A DNA stretch of 64,000 nt, from the NCBI RefSeq assembly GCF_014243445.1, contig NZ_JACLQD010000002.1, forward strand, positions 310,001 through 374,000, given 5' to 3'. How positions within the stretch are numbered: the first letter of the stretch is position 1; every line of letters starts with the position of its first letter. A program made the translations under genes and the position numbers. Of the stretch, positions 35,800-44,008 are shown one piece after another. Under the pieces are notes generated by a model. The model did no database searches. It was given only the letters and a program-made list of their open reading frames with translations, and was not told the DNA's origin. The DNA comes from Paragemmobacter straminiformis (GTDB lineage Bacteria > Pseudomonadota > Alphaproteobacteria > Rhodobacterales > Rhodobacteraceae).

Positions 35800-36399
35800 T
35801 TACCCGGCGCCGTTCTCTTGCGCCGTCCGCCACAGGACGCGGCCAAGGATCAGCGCCACCACCCCCGCCGCAAGCGCCATCCCGAGGTTGCCAAGCGTCG
35901 ACCCCAGCGCCTGCACATTGCCCGAGAAGCCGTAGCCAAGCCCCAGATAGACCGTCACCCAGATCGCCTCGCCGCTGGCCGAGGCAAGGGCAAAGCCCGG
36001 CCAGGGCAGCCGTGCCGCACCCGCCGCAAGGTTGATGTATGGCCCCAAAGCCGAAACCAGCCAGCGCGAGTAAAAGACGGCGGGGCGCTGGCGTTCGGTC
36101 AGCCACTCGATCGCGCGCCGCATCAGCCGCCCGCTCTTGGGCCGCCGCTCGATCCAGGCCGTCATCGGCCCGCCCGCACGGCGCCCCAGCAGATAGCCCG
36201 CCTGATCGCCGATCACCGCACCCGAAAGCCCTGCCGTCCACATCACGCCAAAGGCAAGGTCGCCCGAAGCCGCAAAGGCCCCGCCCGCCAGCATGATAAG
36301 CGAGGCCGGAATCGGCACGGCCAGACAGGCGAGGAAATTCCCGAGGAATACCAGCAGGAACCCCCACTCCGGCACAAGGGCGAGCAGGGTTTCCGTCAT
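35800..36399 (-). CDS. DedA/SNARE-associated family membrane protein
   Basis: 199 residues with four to five membrane segments. DedA signatures are the N-terminal FLGNFLACLAVPIPASLIMLAGG and, after the GDQAGYLLGR glycine-aspartate loop, the arginine-containing FYSRWLVSALGPYINLAAG. DedA proteins act in membrane lipid (undecaprenyl phosphate or phospholipid) translocation and proton-linked homeostasis. The start overlaps the stop of the upstream 36396 gene as ATGA, so it is the end of an operon that begins with or after the VWA gene. Confidence 0.92.
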   Translation of the reverse strand: MTETLLALVPEWGFLLVFLGNFLACLAVPIPASLIMLAGGAFAASGDLAFGVMWTAGLSGAVIGDQAGYLLGRRAGGPMTAWIERRPKSGRLMRRAIEWLTERQRPAVFYSRWLVSALGPYINLAAGAARLPWPGFALASASGEAIWVTVYLGLGYGFSGNVQALGSTLGNLGMALAAGVVALILGRVLWRTAQENGAG

Positions 36400-36749
36400 T
36401 CGCCCTGATCCGCCTTTTGCGCGGCGATGGCGGCGTCGATCGCCTCAAGCACCTGCGGCAGGGGCTTGCCCGCCTGACGCGCCAGCGCGTCGACGGGCAT
36501 GCGCGCCTCGGACTGGTCGTCGATGTCCAGAATGGCCGCGATGGTGTCGCGCGGCAGGTCATAGGTGCGCTGGATGTAGCGCGGCGTCATCCAGCCCGCC
36601 ACCGGCTGCCCGGACCGCCACGGCTGCGCGACCACGAAGCTCAGCGCCCGCAGCCCGAAGAACAGCGCCGCCGCCAGCGCCAGAAGAAAGGCGGGCAGCA
36701 GCACCGGATGGCGCAGCCACAGCCGCCGGATGGTCGGACCCCGCCTCAT
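36396..36749 (-). CDS. Single-span membrane protein between VWA and DedA genes (unknown)
   Basis: 117 residues. Basic N-terminus (MRRGPTIRRLWLRHP), one hydrophobic helix (VLLPAFLLALAAALFFGLRAL, seen as about 16-36), then a periplasmic or C-terminal domain with MTPRYIQRTYDLPRDTIAAILD and two short helices. The pattern TPRYIQRTYDLP looks like a small recognition domain but I cannot name it. ATG at 36749 overlaps the VWA stop and its own stop overlaps the DedA start, so three genes are translationally chained. Confidence 0.78.
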   Translation of the reverse strand: MRRGPTIRRLWLRHPVLLPAFLLALAAALFFGLRALSFVVAQPWRSGQPVAGWMTPRYIQRTYDLPRDTIAAILDIDDQSEARMPVDALARQAGKPLPQVLEAIDAAIAAQKADQGE

Positions 36750-37927
36750 TTCAGCATTCCCATTCCCCGCGTCAGCCCGTCGAGCGTCATCGGCACCATA
36801 CGGCCCGCGACGATATCGGCAATGAGCCGCGTGCTTTGGGTATAGGGCCAATGCGCTTCGGGTGTCGGGTTGATCCACAGGTGCCGTGGCCATTGCGCGC
36901 AGGCCCGCTCAAGCCAGACCTTGCCGGCTTCCTTGTTCCAATGCTCGTTGGCGCCGCCGGGGTGCAGCACCTCATAGGGGCTCATCGCCGCATCTCCGAC
37001 GAAGATGCAGGTCCAGTCCGGCCCGTGGCTGCGCAGGATGTCCCATGTGGGGGTCTGCGCGTCCCGCCGCCGCGCGTTGTCGCGCCAGACGCCCTCGTAA
37101 AGGCAATTGTGGAAATACCAGCTTTCCAGCGTCTTGAACTCGGATTTCGCGGCGCTGAACAGCTCTTGCAGCACCTGCACATGCGCATCCATCGACCCGC
37201 CTACGTCGAGAAACAGCAGCACCTTTACCGCATTGCGCCGTTCCGGCCGCGTCTGCACGTCAAGCCAGCCCTGTTCGGCGGTGGCGCGGATCGTGCCGTC
37301 AAGGTCCAGCTCCTGTTCCGCCCCGTCGCGCGCCCAGCGGCGCAGGCGGCGCAGCGCCAGCTTGATCGACCGGGTTCCGATCTCGATCTTGTCGTCGAGG
37401 TCGCGGAACTCGCGCCGGTCCCAGACCTTGACCGCGCGCCCGTGCCGCCCCTTGTCCTGCCCGATCCGCACGCCTTCGGGATTGTAGCCATAGGCCCCGA
37501 AGGGCGAGGTTCCGGCGGTGCCGATCCATTTGTTGCCGCCCTGATGCCGTTCGCGCTGCTCGGCAAGCCTTTGGCGCAACCGCTCCATCAGCGCGGCAAA
37601 TCCGCCCGTGGCCGCGATCTCGGCGCGTTCTTCCTCGGTCAGGATCTTTTCGGCCAGCTTTTCCAGCCAGTCGCGCGGCAGGTCCAGCGCCTCGATCACC
37701 GCCGCATCGTCCAGCGCCTCGAGGCCGTTGAAACTGGCGGCAAAGGCGCGGTCATAGCGGTCGAGATGGCCTTCGTCCTTGACCATCACGACACGGCCCA
37801 GATGGTAGAACCCCTGCAAGTCGTATCGGGCCAGCCCTTGGGCCAACCCTTCCAGAAAGACAAGGAATTCGCGGATCGAGACCGGAACGCCCTCAGTCCG
37901 CAGCCGCGCGAAAAAGGGCAGGAACAT
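36746..37927 (-). CDS. VWA-domain (CoxE-like) protein
   Basis: 393 residues. The C-terminal half is a von Willebrand A domain of the bacterial CoxE type; the MIDAS begins DVGGSM at D241 (canonical DxSxS has glycine at the middle position). The N-terminal half is helical and charged (FLVFLEGLAQGL, DWLEKLAEKILTEEERAE). Such proteins pair with MoxR AAA ATPases to assemble or metallate large enzymes. A MoxR gene lies 2.1 kb upstream on the same strand. The target enzyme is not apparent in the window. Confidence 0.92.
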   Translation of the reverse strand: MFLPFFARLRTEGVPVSIREFLVFLEGLAQGLARYDLQGFYHLGRVVMVKDEGHLDRYDRAFAASFNGLEALDDAAVIEALDLPRDWLEKLAEKILTEEERAEIAATGGFAALMERLRQRLAEQRERHQGGNKWIGTAGTSPFGAYGYNPEGVRIGQDKGRHGRAVKVWDRREFRDLDDKIEIGTRSIKLALRRLRRWARDGAEQELDLDGTIRATAEQGWLDVQTRPERRNAVKVLLFLDVGGSMDAHVQVLQELFSAAKSEFKTLESWYFHNCLYEGVWRDNARRRDAQTPTWDILRSHGPDWTCIFVGDAAMSPYEVLHPGGANEHWNKEAGKVWLERACAQWPRHLWINPTPEAHWPYTQSTRLIADIVAGRMVPMTLDGLTRGMGMLK

Positions 37928-37939
37928 GGGCGTCCCCCG

Positions 37940-38104
37940 TTACACCATGCGGCCGACGATGATCGTGATGACCAGCCCGAACAGTGCGAAAAGGATGCCG
38001 TAGCCCGCGCCGTATTGCAACGCATCCAGCTTGCGGCCCCCGCGTTTCAGCGCGGTGCGCGCGCCGATGGCGGCCCCGAGAACCAGCCCTGCAATCACGA
38101 TCAT
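37940..38104 (-). CDS. Small (54 aa) two-helix membrane protein
   Basis: 54 residues: first hydrophobic helix at the N-terminus (MIVIAGLVLGAAIGA), a basic loop (RTALKRGGRKLD), then a second helix (YGAGYGILFALFGLVITIIVG). It lies 12 bp upstream of the VWA gene on the same strand. A perfect 10-bp stem-loop ends 6 bases before its ATG and includes the only purine-rich stretch, so translation may be gated by RNA structure. Family unknown to me; similar tiny proteins are common beside CoxE-like genes in Rhodobacteraceae (recollection, not verified). Confidence 0.75.
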   Translation of the reverse strand: MIVIAGLVLGAAIGARTALKRGGRKLDALQYGAGYGILFALFGLVITIIVGRMV

Positions 38105-38110
38105 CTGGCA

Positions 38111-38136
38111 CTTGCCCCCGATGTTTCGGGGGCAAG
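38111..38136 (-). promoter_or_regulatory. 10-bp perfect hairpin covering the RBS region of the 54-aa gene
   Basis: CTTGCCCCCG (38111-38120) pairs with CGGGGGCAAG (38127-38136) around a six-base loop. On the minus strand the GGGGGCAAG arm ends 6 bases before the ATG at 38104 and is the best Shine-Dalgarno-like stretch. It could sequester the ribosome site or end the DUF2927 transcript. Confidence 0.5.
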
Positions 38137-38160
38137 CCGGTCTTGGCCCGTTCCCCCGTG

Positions 38161-39561
38161 TCAGCCCTTGACGGCGCGCGCGGCCAGACCCGCGATCTCG
38201 TCCATGCGGGCGCGGACCTGCGCGTCCGAGCCGAAGCCATACCTTGCCCACACCAGACTGTCGAGACGCGCCGCGTCCGCCTCGGCCTTGCGGCCAAGTT
38301 TGGCATAGGCCTGCGCGCGGATCAGGTGCAGCGTCGCCAGAAGCGATGCGTTCTCGGCCGCGGTGACCACGGGCATTGCACGCCGCGTCAGGTCGAGCGC
38401 GCGTTCCGGCTGGCCCTGACCGATGGCGAAGGCGGCAAGCTGCATGTCGACATGCGCGGCCTGAATCTCGCCCCCCGGCAGGCTGCGATAGATTTCACCC
38501 GCCCGTTCAAAGGCGGCAAGGGCTGCGGAAAAGTCGGAACGCACCTGCGTGCGGCCATAGGCGAACAGGCTGAAGGCCATTCGCCCGTCCTGCCAGCCCT
38601 GCGCGCGGGCGATCCTGAGCATCTGTGCCGCCGCCTCGGTCCGGCCCGATTGCGACCCGCGCGCACCCAGTGCGGCGGCAACCGCCGCCTCCCAGGCGCG
38701 CGGTGTGGCACTGGTATCGCCCGCCCTGTGGATCGCATCGCCCCGCGGGTTCAACCGCGACAGGATGGCCGGAAGCCGCGCCGCGACTTCCGAGCGCGTC
38801 ATGCCGACACGCAGCGCGGGGTCGTAATGGGCGCGCAGCACCAGCATGTCGAAGCCGGTCAGCACGGTGTGGAAATTGTCGTCGTTGAAGACCGAATCCG
38901 GCAGGCGGTAAAGGTCGTTCAGCGGCCCCATCGCCTGCGCCACCTCTTCGTGCAGACAGTCGCGCACCTCTTGCGGGGTGGTGTCGGACGGGGCAAAGAT
39001 CGCCACATGTTCGCGCTGCCGCACCGTGGTCCAGTCGGTTTCCGGCGCGGTGCGGTTGGACAGATATTCCTTGAACGAGCTGACGCGCGGCACCACGAAA
39101 CAGGCGGCCGAAGGCACCACCTTGTTCAGCGCCGACCGTGGCTGGAAATCCATCGTGATGCTGGCCCGCGTGCCTGCCTTGGCCTGCCGCACGTCAAGCC
39201 CGGCCTCGGCACGGAAGCGGTGGATGACGCGCTCCAGATCGGTCTGTGCCGTGGGCGGCACATCGCCGGTCAGCGCGATGGTGATCGGCCCTTCGAAACG
39301 GCTCAGCACCGGAAGCGGGCGCCCGCTTTCCATCGCAAATTGCAGATCGAGGATATCCTGCGCGATTTCGGCATTGCCGATCTCAGGCGGCGTGCCGGCC
39401 CGTCCGGGAAAGCCCTGCACCACGACCCGCGCGGCATCGCTTGCGGGCGCGCCACGGTTCATCGTCACCTCGGCCACCGGCATCGGGGCGCATGCCCCGA
39501 GGAACAGGGCGAGAAAGGGCAGGGTCCGGCTCAGGGCGCGGAAATGCGGTTGCTTGTGCAT
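38161..39561 (-). CDS. DUF2927-containing lipoprotein with TPR-like C-terminus
   Basis: 466 residues. Signal peptide ending in lipobox LGAC at about residues 21-24. The DUF2927 domain (about 55-260) includes CLHEEVAQAMGPLNDLYRLP and DSVFNDDNFHTVLT, a metallopeptidase-like HE pair without a full HExxH. The C-terminal half consists of helix-turn-helix repeats like TPRs (AAAQMLRIARAQGW, ALAAFERAGEIYRSLPGG). An envelope lipoprotein is predicted. It lies between moxR and the VWA gene on the same strand. Start at MHKQPHFRAL (39561). Confidence 0.86.
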   Translation of the reverse strand: MHKQPHFRALSRTLPFLALFLGACAPMPVAEVTMNRGAPASDAARVVVQGFPGRAGTPPEIGNAEIAQDILDLQFAMESGRPLPVLSRFEGPITIALTGDVPPTAQTDLERVIHRFRAEAGLDVRQAKAGTRASITMDFQPRSALNKVVPSAACFVVPRVSSFKEYLSNRTAPETDWTTVRQREHVAIFAPSDTTPQEVRDCLHEEVAQAMGPLNDLYRLPDSVFNDDNFHTVLTGFDMLVLRAHYDPALRVGMTRSEVAARLPAILSRLNPRGDAIHRAGDTSATPRAWEAAVAAALGARGSQSGRTEAAAQMLRIARAQGWQDGRMAFSLFAYGRTQVRSDFSAALAAFERAGEIYRSLPGGEIQAAHVDMQLAAFAIGQGQPERALDLTRRAMPVVTAAENASLLATLHLIRAQAYAKLGRKAEADAARLDSLVWARYGFGSDAQVRARMDEIAGLAARAVKG

Positions 39562-40025
39562 GAATGGCAGCTCGTTCTTGGCACTGATACAACGGCCGGA
39601 CAATCCGGCCGCACGCGATGCCCGTGGCATCTGTTTTCCGGCCCGTCTGACGCCCCCGCATCACCGGGCCGGCTGGTTTCCGGTCTGCCCGCAGCGCGCT
39701 TGCATCATGCCGCAGCCGCCGCGCAATGCGCGGGCTTTCGGAAGGGCATGGGGACACAAACGACGACACGGGCGTAAAATCCGGAACTGGAACCGACAGG
39801 GACAGATAACCCTGCCGAAATGTCCGCACTTGGGCGCATCGGTGTCAATCTGCGGGTATCTTCACGACCGAAGGCGGATCAACCCTTGGGTTAGCGCCAT
39901 CCGTCCATCGCCACATCTGGCACGGGGCGATCACGGATTGTTTCAAAATAATGCAGTAATCGCCCGTTCCGTTACCGCTTTGTGGCAGAACCAAGGCCAA
40001 AGCATGGCGAAATCTTGCGAATCGG
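39562..40025. other. 464-bp gap between the DUF2927 and moxR genes
   Basis: No convincing gene on either strand; short ORFs here lack family-like sequence and ribosome sites. It contains a perfect hairpin CGGCCGGA/TCCGGCCG (39593-39600 and 39604-39611) and a GATGCC-CGT-GGCATC dyad just beyond it. The base composition around 39890-40020 is visibly less GC-rich than the flanks, which would suit a promoter for the minus-strand DUF2927 gene, but I cannot fix one. Confidence 0.6.
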
Positions 40026-40859
40026 CTAGCGCCGCGCGGCAAAGGCCAGCCGCTCGAACAGGTGGATGTCCTGCTCGGTCTTCAAAAGCGCGCCGTGCAA
40101 TCTGGGCAATATGGATTTGGCATCGCGCCGCAGGTCCTCGGGCGTCAGGTCCTCGGCCAAGAGAAGCTTGAGCCAGTCGAGAACCTCCGAGGTCGAGGGC
40201 TTCTTCTTCAGCCCCGGCACCTCGCGGATCTCGAAGAACTGCGTCAGCGCGGCCGCCAGCAGCTCATCCTTGATCGCCGGAAAATGGACGCGGACGATGG
40301 CTTGCAGCGTTTCGGGGTCGGGGAAGCGGATGAAATGAAAGAAGCACCGCCGCAGGAAGGCGTCGGGCAGGTCCTTTTCGTTGTTCGAGGTGATGATGAC
40401 CACGGGCCGGTGCCTTGCCCGCACCGTCTCGCCGGTCTCGTAGACGTGGAATTCCATCCGGTCCAGCTCTTGCAGCAGGTCGTTGGGAAACTCGATATCG
40501 GCCTTGTCCACCTCGTCGATCAGCAAGACCACCTTCCCGGGCGCGTCGAAGGCCTGCCACAGCTTGCCCTTGCGGATGTAGTTGCGCACCTCGTGGACGC
40601 GTTCCTCGCCCAGCTGGCTGTCGCGCAGTCGGCTGACGGCATCGTATTCGTAAAGCCCCTGTTGCGCCCGCGTGGTCGATTTCACATGCCATTCGATCAG
40701 CGGCAGCCCAAGGCTCGCCGCCACCTGCCGCGCCAGCTCGGTCTTGCCCGTGCCGGGTTCGCCCTTGACCAGCAGCGGACGTTCAAGCGTCACGGCGGCG
40801 TTCACGGCCATCGTCAGCTCTTCGGTGGCGATATAGCGGTCGGTCGAGGCGAATTTCAT
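40026..40859 (-). CDS. MoxR family AAA ATPase
   Basis: 277 residues. Walker A GEPGTGKT at 33-40, Walker B VLLIDEVDK around 111-119, sensor 1 in VVIITSNNEKDLPDAFLRRC (as residues about 150-169) and a helical lid. MoxR ATPases act as chaperones with VWA partners in enzyme maturation. The CoxE-like VWA gene lies downstream on the same strand beyond the DUF2927 lipoprotein and the 54-aa protein. Divergent from dksA across a 163-bp region. Confidence 0.93.
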   Translation of the reverse strand: MKFASTDRYIATEELTMAVNAAVTLERPLLVKGEPGTGKTELARQVAASLGLPLIEWHVKSTTRAQQGLYEYDAVSRLRDSQLGEERVHEVRNYIRKGKLWQAFDAPGKVVLLIDEVDKADIEFPNDLLQELDRMEFHVYETGETVRARHRPVVIITSNNEKDLPDAFLRRCFFHFIRFPDPETLQAIVRVHFPAIKDELLAAALTQFFEIREVPGLKKKPSTSEVLDWLKLLLAEDLTPEDLRRDAKSILPRLHGALLKTEQDIHLFERLAFAARR

Positions 40860-41022
40860 GGCGGGTCCATCGGTAGGGTGGGCCGACCCTATCGACGGGG
40901 GGTTTTCGTCGCAACCGCTAGTGACAACGTCTTAACGATGGGCTAGATGCACCCCGAACAGGAGCGCAGCCATGACAGACGGCCACCTGTCGGCGCGATC
41001 CGACAAAATGGAGAGAGCAGCT

Positions 41023-41445
41023 ATGAAGCCCGAGGTGTTCCTGCCAGATGACTATCGTCCCGCCGAGGACGAGCCGTTCATGAACGACCGACAGCTTGAA
41101 TACTTCCGCCGCAAGCTGATCAACTGGAAGAACGAACTGATCGAACAAAGCGCCGAAACCATCGACAACCTGCAGGATTCGGCCCGCAACGTGCCCGATA
41201 TCGCCGACCGCGCCTCGGAAGAGACCGACCGCGCCCTCGAACTGCGCACGCGCGACCGCCAGCGCAAGCTGGTCTCGAAGATCGACGCCGCCCTGCGCCG
41301 CATCGAAAACGGCGAATACGGCTATTGCGAGATGACGGGCGAACCCATCAGCCTCAAGCGCCTCGACGCGCGCCCCATCGCCACGATGACGCTGGAAGCG
41401 CAGGAAAAGCACGAGCGCCGCGAAAAGGTCCACCGCGAAGATTGA
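41023..41445 (+). CDS. dksA: DksA, RNA polymerase-binding transcription factor (single-cysteine type)
   Basis: 140 residues from the ATG at 41023. DksA binds the RNA polymerase secondary channel and acts with ppGpp. The coiled-coil tip residues D59, D62 and A64 (NVPDIADRAS) are conserved. The zinc-finger region keeps only C102 (YGYCEMTGEP); the other three cysteines are T, T and A-like positions. A single-cysteine DksA is known from Rhodobacter sphaeroides. An in-frame ATG at 40972 also has a good AGGAG site and would add 17 residues; both starts may be used. Confidence 0.93.
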   Translation: MKPEVFLPDDYRPAEDEPFMNDRQLEYFRRKLINWKNELIEQSAETIDNLQDSARNVPDIADRASEETDRALELRTRDRQRKLVSKIDAALRRIENGEYGYCEMTGEPISLKRLDARPIATMTLEAQEKHERREKVHRED

Positions 41446-41491
41446 CCGCACCCCGCGGGGCTTGCGCCCTGCGCGGCATAGGGAAAGACTG

Positions 41492-41515
41492 ACGCCGGAT
41501 CGCAAGGTCCGGCGT
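41492..41515 (+). terminator. Stem-loop after dksA
   Basis: ACGCCGGA (41492-41499) pairs with TCCGGCGT (41508-41515) and is followed by TTCGCTTT, a weak T-tail. It lies between dksA and the FAD monooxygenase gene, 22 bp before the latter's ATG. Confidence 0.6.
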
Positions 41516-41536
41516 TTCGCTTTGCAGGGGTAAGCC

Positions 41537-42712
41537 ATGAGTCTGATCGGTCTGCCGGTGACCATCCTCGGGGCAGGGGTGGCGGGTCTGGCACTGGCCC
41601 GCGCCCTGGCCTTGCGGGGGGCTTCGGTCACGGTTCTGGAACAGGCCGATGCCATCCGCGAGGTTGGGGCGGGCTTGCAGATCAGCCCCAACGGTGCCGT
41701 GGTGCTGCGGGCGCTGGGGCTTGACCTCGACCGCATCTCGACCCGCGCCGAGGCGGTCGAACTGCGCGACGGTTTCGACAATTCCCGCGTGCTGCGGCTT
41801 GATCTGGCGCGTCTGCGGCCCGACATGGGCTGGCATTTCCTGCACCGCGCCGATCTGATCGACCTTTTGGCACAGGGCGCGCGCGAAGCCGGGGTCGATA
41901 TCCGCCTGCTGACACGGATCGACCGTGTCGATCTGTCGGGCGACCGGCCCAAGGCGATCACCGCGCAGGGGCTCGGGATCGAGGCGCATCTTCTGATCGG
42001 GGCCGACGGGCTGCATTCCCCCGCCCGCGCCGCGCTGACGGGCATCGTCGCGCCGTTCTTCACCCATCAGGTCGCATGGCGCGCCCTGCTGCCCGCCTCC
42101 GCCGACGAACCGAACGTGGCCGAGGTGCATATGGGCCCCGGTCGCCATCTTGTCAGCTACCCGCTGCGCGGCGGCAGCCTGCGCAACATCGTCGCGGTCG
42201 AGGAGCGCCGCCGCTGGGTCGAAGAGGGCTGGTCGCTGCGTGACGACCCGATGGAACTCCGCCTCGCCTTCGAGTCGTTTTCCCCCCGCGTGCGCGGCTG
42301 GCTCGATCAGGTCACCGATGTCTGGCTTTGGGGGTTGTTCCGGCATCCGGTGGCGCGGCGCTGGCATGCGATCCTGCCGCAGGGGGCCGCCGCCATCCTT
42401 GGCGATGCCGCGCATCCGACCCTGCCGTTTCTGGCGCAGGGGGCGAACATGGCGCTCGAGGATGCATGGGTTCTGGCCGACTGCCTTGCCAGTTCGGAAA
42501 CGCCCGCAGCGGGGCTTGTGGCCTATCAGGCCCTTCGCGCCCCGCGCACGGCGCGCATCGTCGAGGCCGCCAATGCCTCGGCCCGCGCCTACCACCTGTC
42601 GGGGGGCGCGCGCAGCCTTGCGCATCTGGGGCTAAGGCTCGGCGGCATGGTCGCCCCGGGCATGGCGCTGAAACGCTACGACTGGATCTACCGCCACGAC
42701 GTGACGGCGTGA
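41537..42712 (+). CDS. FAD-dependent aromatic-ring-type monooxygenase
   Basis: 391 residues of the UbiH/salicylate-hydroxylase group. Rossmann GxGxxG in ILGAGVAGLALARAL (about 10-24), the DG motif GADGLHSPAR near 155-164 and the second FAD motif LGDAAHPTLPFLAQGANMALED near 292-313. The segment VGAGLQISPNGAVVLRALG is typical of 3- or 6-hydroxylating single-component enzymes. The substrate (salicylate, hydroxybenzoate or a quinone precursor) cannot be fixed. It follows dksA, separated by a hairpin. Confidence 0.9.
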   Translation: MSLIGLPVTILGAGVAGLALARALALRGASVTVLEQADAIREVGAGLQISPNGAVVLRALGLDLDRISTRAEAVELRDGFDNSRVLRLDLARLRPDMGWHFLHRADLIDLLAQGAREAGVDIRLLTRIDRVDLSGDRPKAITAQGLGIEAHLLIGADGLHSPARAALTGIVAPFFTHQVAWRALLPASADEPNVAEVHMGPGRHLVSYPLRGGSLRNIVAVEERRRWVEEGWSLRDDPMELRLAFESFSPRVRGWLDQVTDVWLWGLFRHPVARRWHAILPQGAAAILGDAAHPTLPFLAQGANMALEDAWVLADCLASSETPAAGLVAYQALRAPRTARIVEAANASARAYHLSGGARSLAHLGLRLGGMVAPGMALKRYDWIYRHDVTA

Positions 42713-42715
42713 CCG

Positions 42716-43039
42716 TCAGTTGTAGGTGAATGTGCCGATGGTGCAGACGTCGATCTTCTGGTCGATGATCTCGTCGCCATCCTCGAACACGGCGCGGAAG
42801 TCGAACATGCAATAGCCCGACGAGTCGTCGAAGTTGATCACCACAGACCCGCCGGGGGGCAGCAGGTCCTTGCCGAGGATATCTTCCTGCCAGCTGTCCG
42901 CGCCCGTGTTCGAGCCGTAGAAATTGGTGATCGTGTAGCCAGTGTTGTTCACGATCGTCACGCGGCGGTCCTCGGCCCGGGCCGGAAGCGCTGCGGTCAT
43001 GAGGGCGGTTGCAAACAGGGCTGCGGCAAGGCGCGACAT
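42716..43039 (-). CDS. Secreted periplasmic protein of unknown function
   Basis: 107 residues. Signal peptide MSRLAAALFATALMTAALPARA with cleavage at ARA-ED. The mature domain is beta-rich: RRVTIVNNTGYTITNFYGSN, then LLPPGGSVVINFDDSSGYCMFDFRAVFEDG and a second cysteine near the end (DVCTIG), so one disulfide is likely. The VTIVNNTG...NFYGS opening resembles small beta-sandwich periplasmic proteins of Rhodobacteraceae. It ends 4 bp beyond the convergent monooxygenase stop. Confidence 0.82.
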   Translation of the reverse strand: MSRLAAALFATALMTAALPARAEDRRVTIVNNTGYTITNFYGSNTGADSWQEDILGKDLLPPGGSVVINFDDSSGYCMFDFRAVFEDGDEIIDQKIDVCTIGTFTYN

Positions 43040-43155
43040 GAATAAAAACTCCCCGAGATGGAATGTCCTGTTCCGATCTGAGTCGTTTTTGCCCCGCTTC
43101 GACAATGAAATTTAATCTTTATTTCACAATCACCAAGACCCTGTGCCCTGCTTGC

Positions 43156-43171
43156 ATCACGGCCCCGTGAT
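43156..43171 (-). terminator. Stem-loop after xthA
   Basis: ATCACGG (43156-43162) pairs with CCGTGAT (43165-43171), a 7-bp stem with a two-base nominal loop (so the closing pairs open), just beyond the xthA stop on the minus strand. No T-run. Confidence 0.4.
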
Positions 43172-43175
43172 CTTG

Positions 43176-43955
43176 TCACGCATCCAGTTCGATCCAGACC
43201 GGAACGTGGTCCGAAGGTTTCTCGAGCCCCCGCACGGCCTTGTCGATGCGGCAATCCGACAGAAGATCGGCGCATTGCGGCGACAAGAGCAAGTGGTCGA
43301 TGCGGATACCGTTGTTCCGCTCCCATGCGCCGGCCTGATAATCCCAGAAACTGTAGTGACCGGCGTTCTGGTTCACCGCGCGGAACGCATCGGTCAGCCC
43401 GAGGTTGACGATCCGCCGGAATGCCGCCCGCGTTTCGGGCAGGAACAGCGCGTCCTCGGCCCATGCGGCAGGCTTGGCCGCATCCTCGGCCTGCGGGATC
43501 ACGTTGTAATCGCCGCAAAAGACCACCGGCTCCTCGGTCGCCAGAAGTGCGCGCACCCGCGCCTCCATCCGCGCCATCCATGCAAGCTTGTAATCATACT
43601 TCGGCCCCGGCGCGGGGTTGCCGTTGGGCAGGTACAGCCCGCAGACCCGCACCGCGCGGGTGCCGATCACCGTGGCCTCGATCCAGCGCGCCTGTTCGTC
43701 GCTGTCATCCCCCGGCAGGCCGCGCGCCACATCCTCGAGCGGCAGCTTCGACAGGATCGCCACCCCGTTGAAGCTTTTCATCCCGTGGGTTTCGACGCGG
43801 TAGCCCATGTCCTCGAAGACCTCGCGCGGAAAGGCCTCGTCCACGGATTTGATCTCTTGCAGGCAGACGACATCGGGCTTCGCCTCGGACAGCCATGCGG
43901 GCAGGGCCTCGATCCGCGCCTTGATCCCGTTGATGTTGAACGTGGCGAGTTTCAT
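43176..43955 (-). CDS. xthA: XthA, exodeoxyribonuclease III
   Basis: 259 residues, endonuclease/exonuclease/phosphatase fold. Catalytic signatures: N7 in FNINGIKAR, E34 in CLQEIKS, YLPNG, the GDYNV motif and the C-terminal SDHVPVW. AP endonuclease and 3' exonuclease for base excision repair. Start at MKLATFNING (43955) with GGGAG upstream; a GTG three codons earlier is in frame but unlikely. Monocistronic or co-transcribed after the 44009 gene. Confidence 0.95.
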   Translation of the reverse strand: MKLATFNINGIKARIEALPAWLSEAKPDVVCLQEIKSVDEAFPREVFEDMGYRVETHGMKSFNGVAILSKLPLEDVARGLPGDDSDEQARWIEATVIGTRAVRVCGLYLPNGNPAPGPKYDYKLAWMARMEARVRALLATEEPVVFCGDYNVIPQAEDAAKPAAWAEDALFLPETRAAFRRIVNLGLTDAFRAVNQNAGHYSFWDYQAGAWERNNGIRIDHLLLSPQCADLLSDCRIDKAVRGLEKPSDHVPVWIELDA

Positions 43956-44008
43956 GGCAGGCACTCCCTTTGCCCCCCGTCATAGGCCGCGCCACGGGGG
44001 CGGGCAAG

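Noticed and set aside
39845-40042. 65-codon minus-strand ORF in the gap after moxR
   Set aside because: No ribosome site, no conserved-looking segment, and it overlaps the moxR 3' end.
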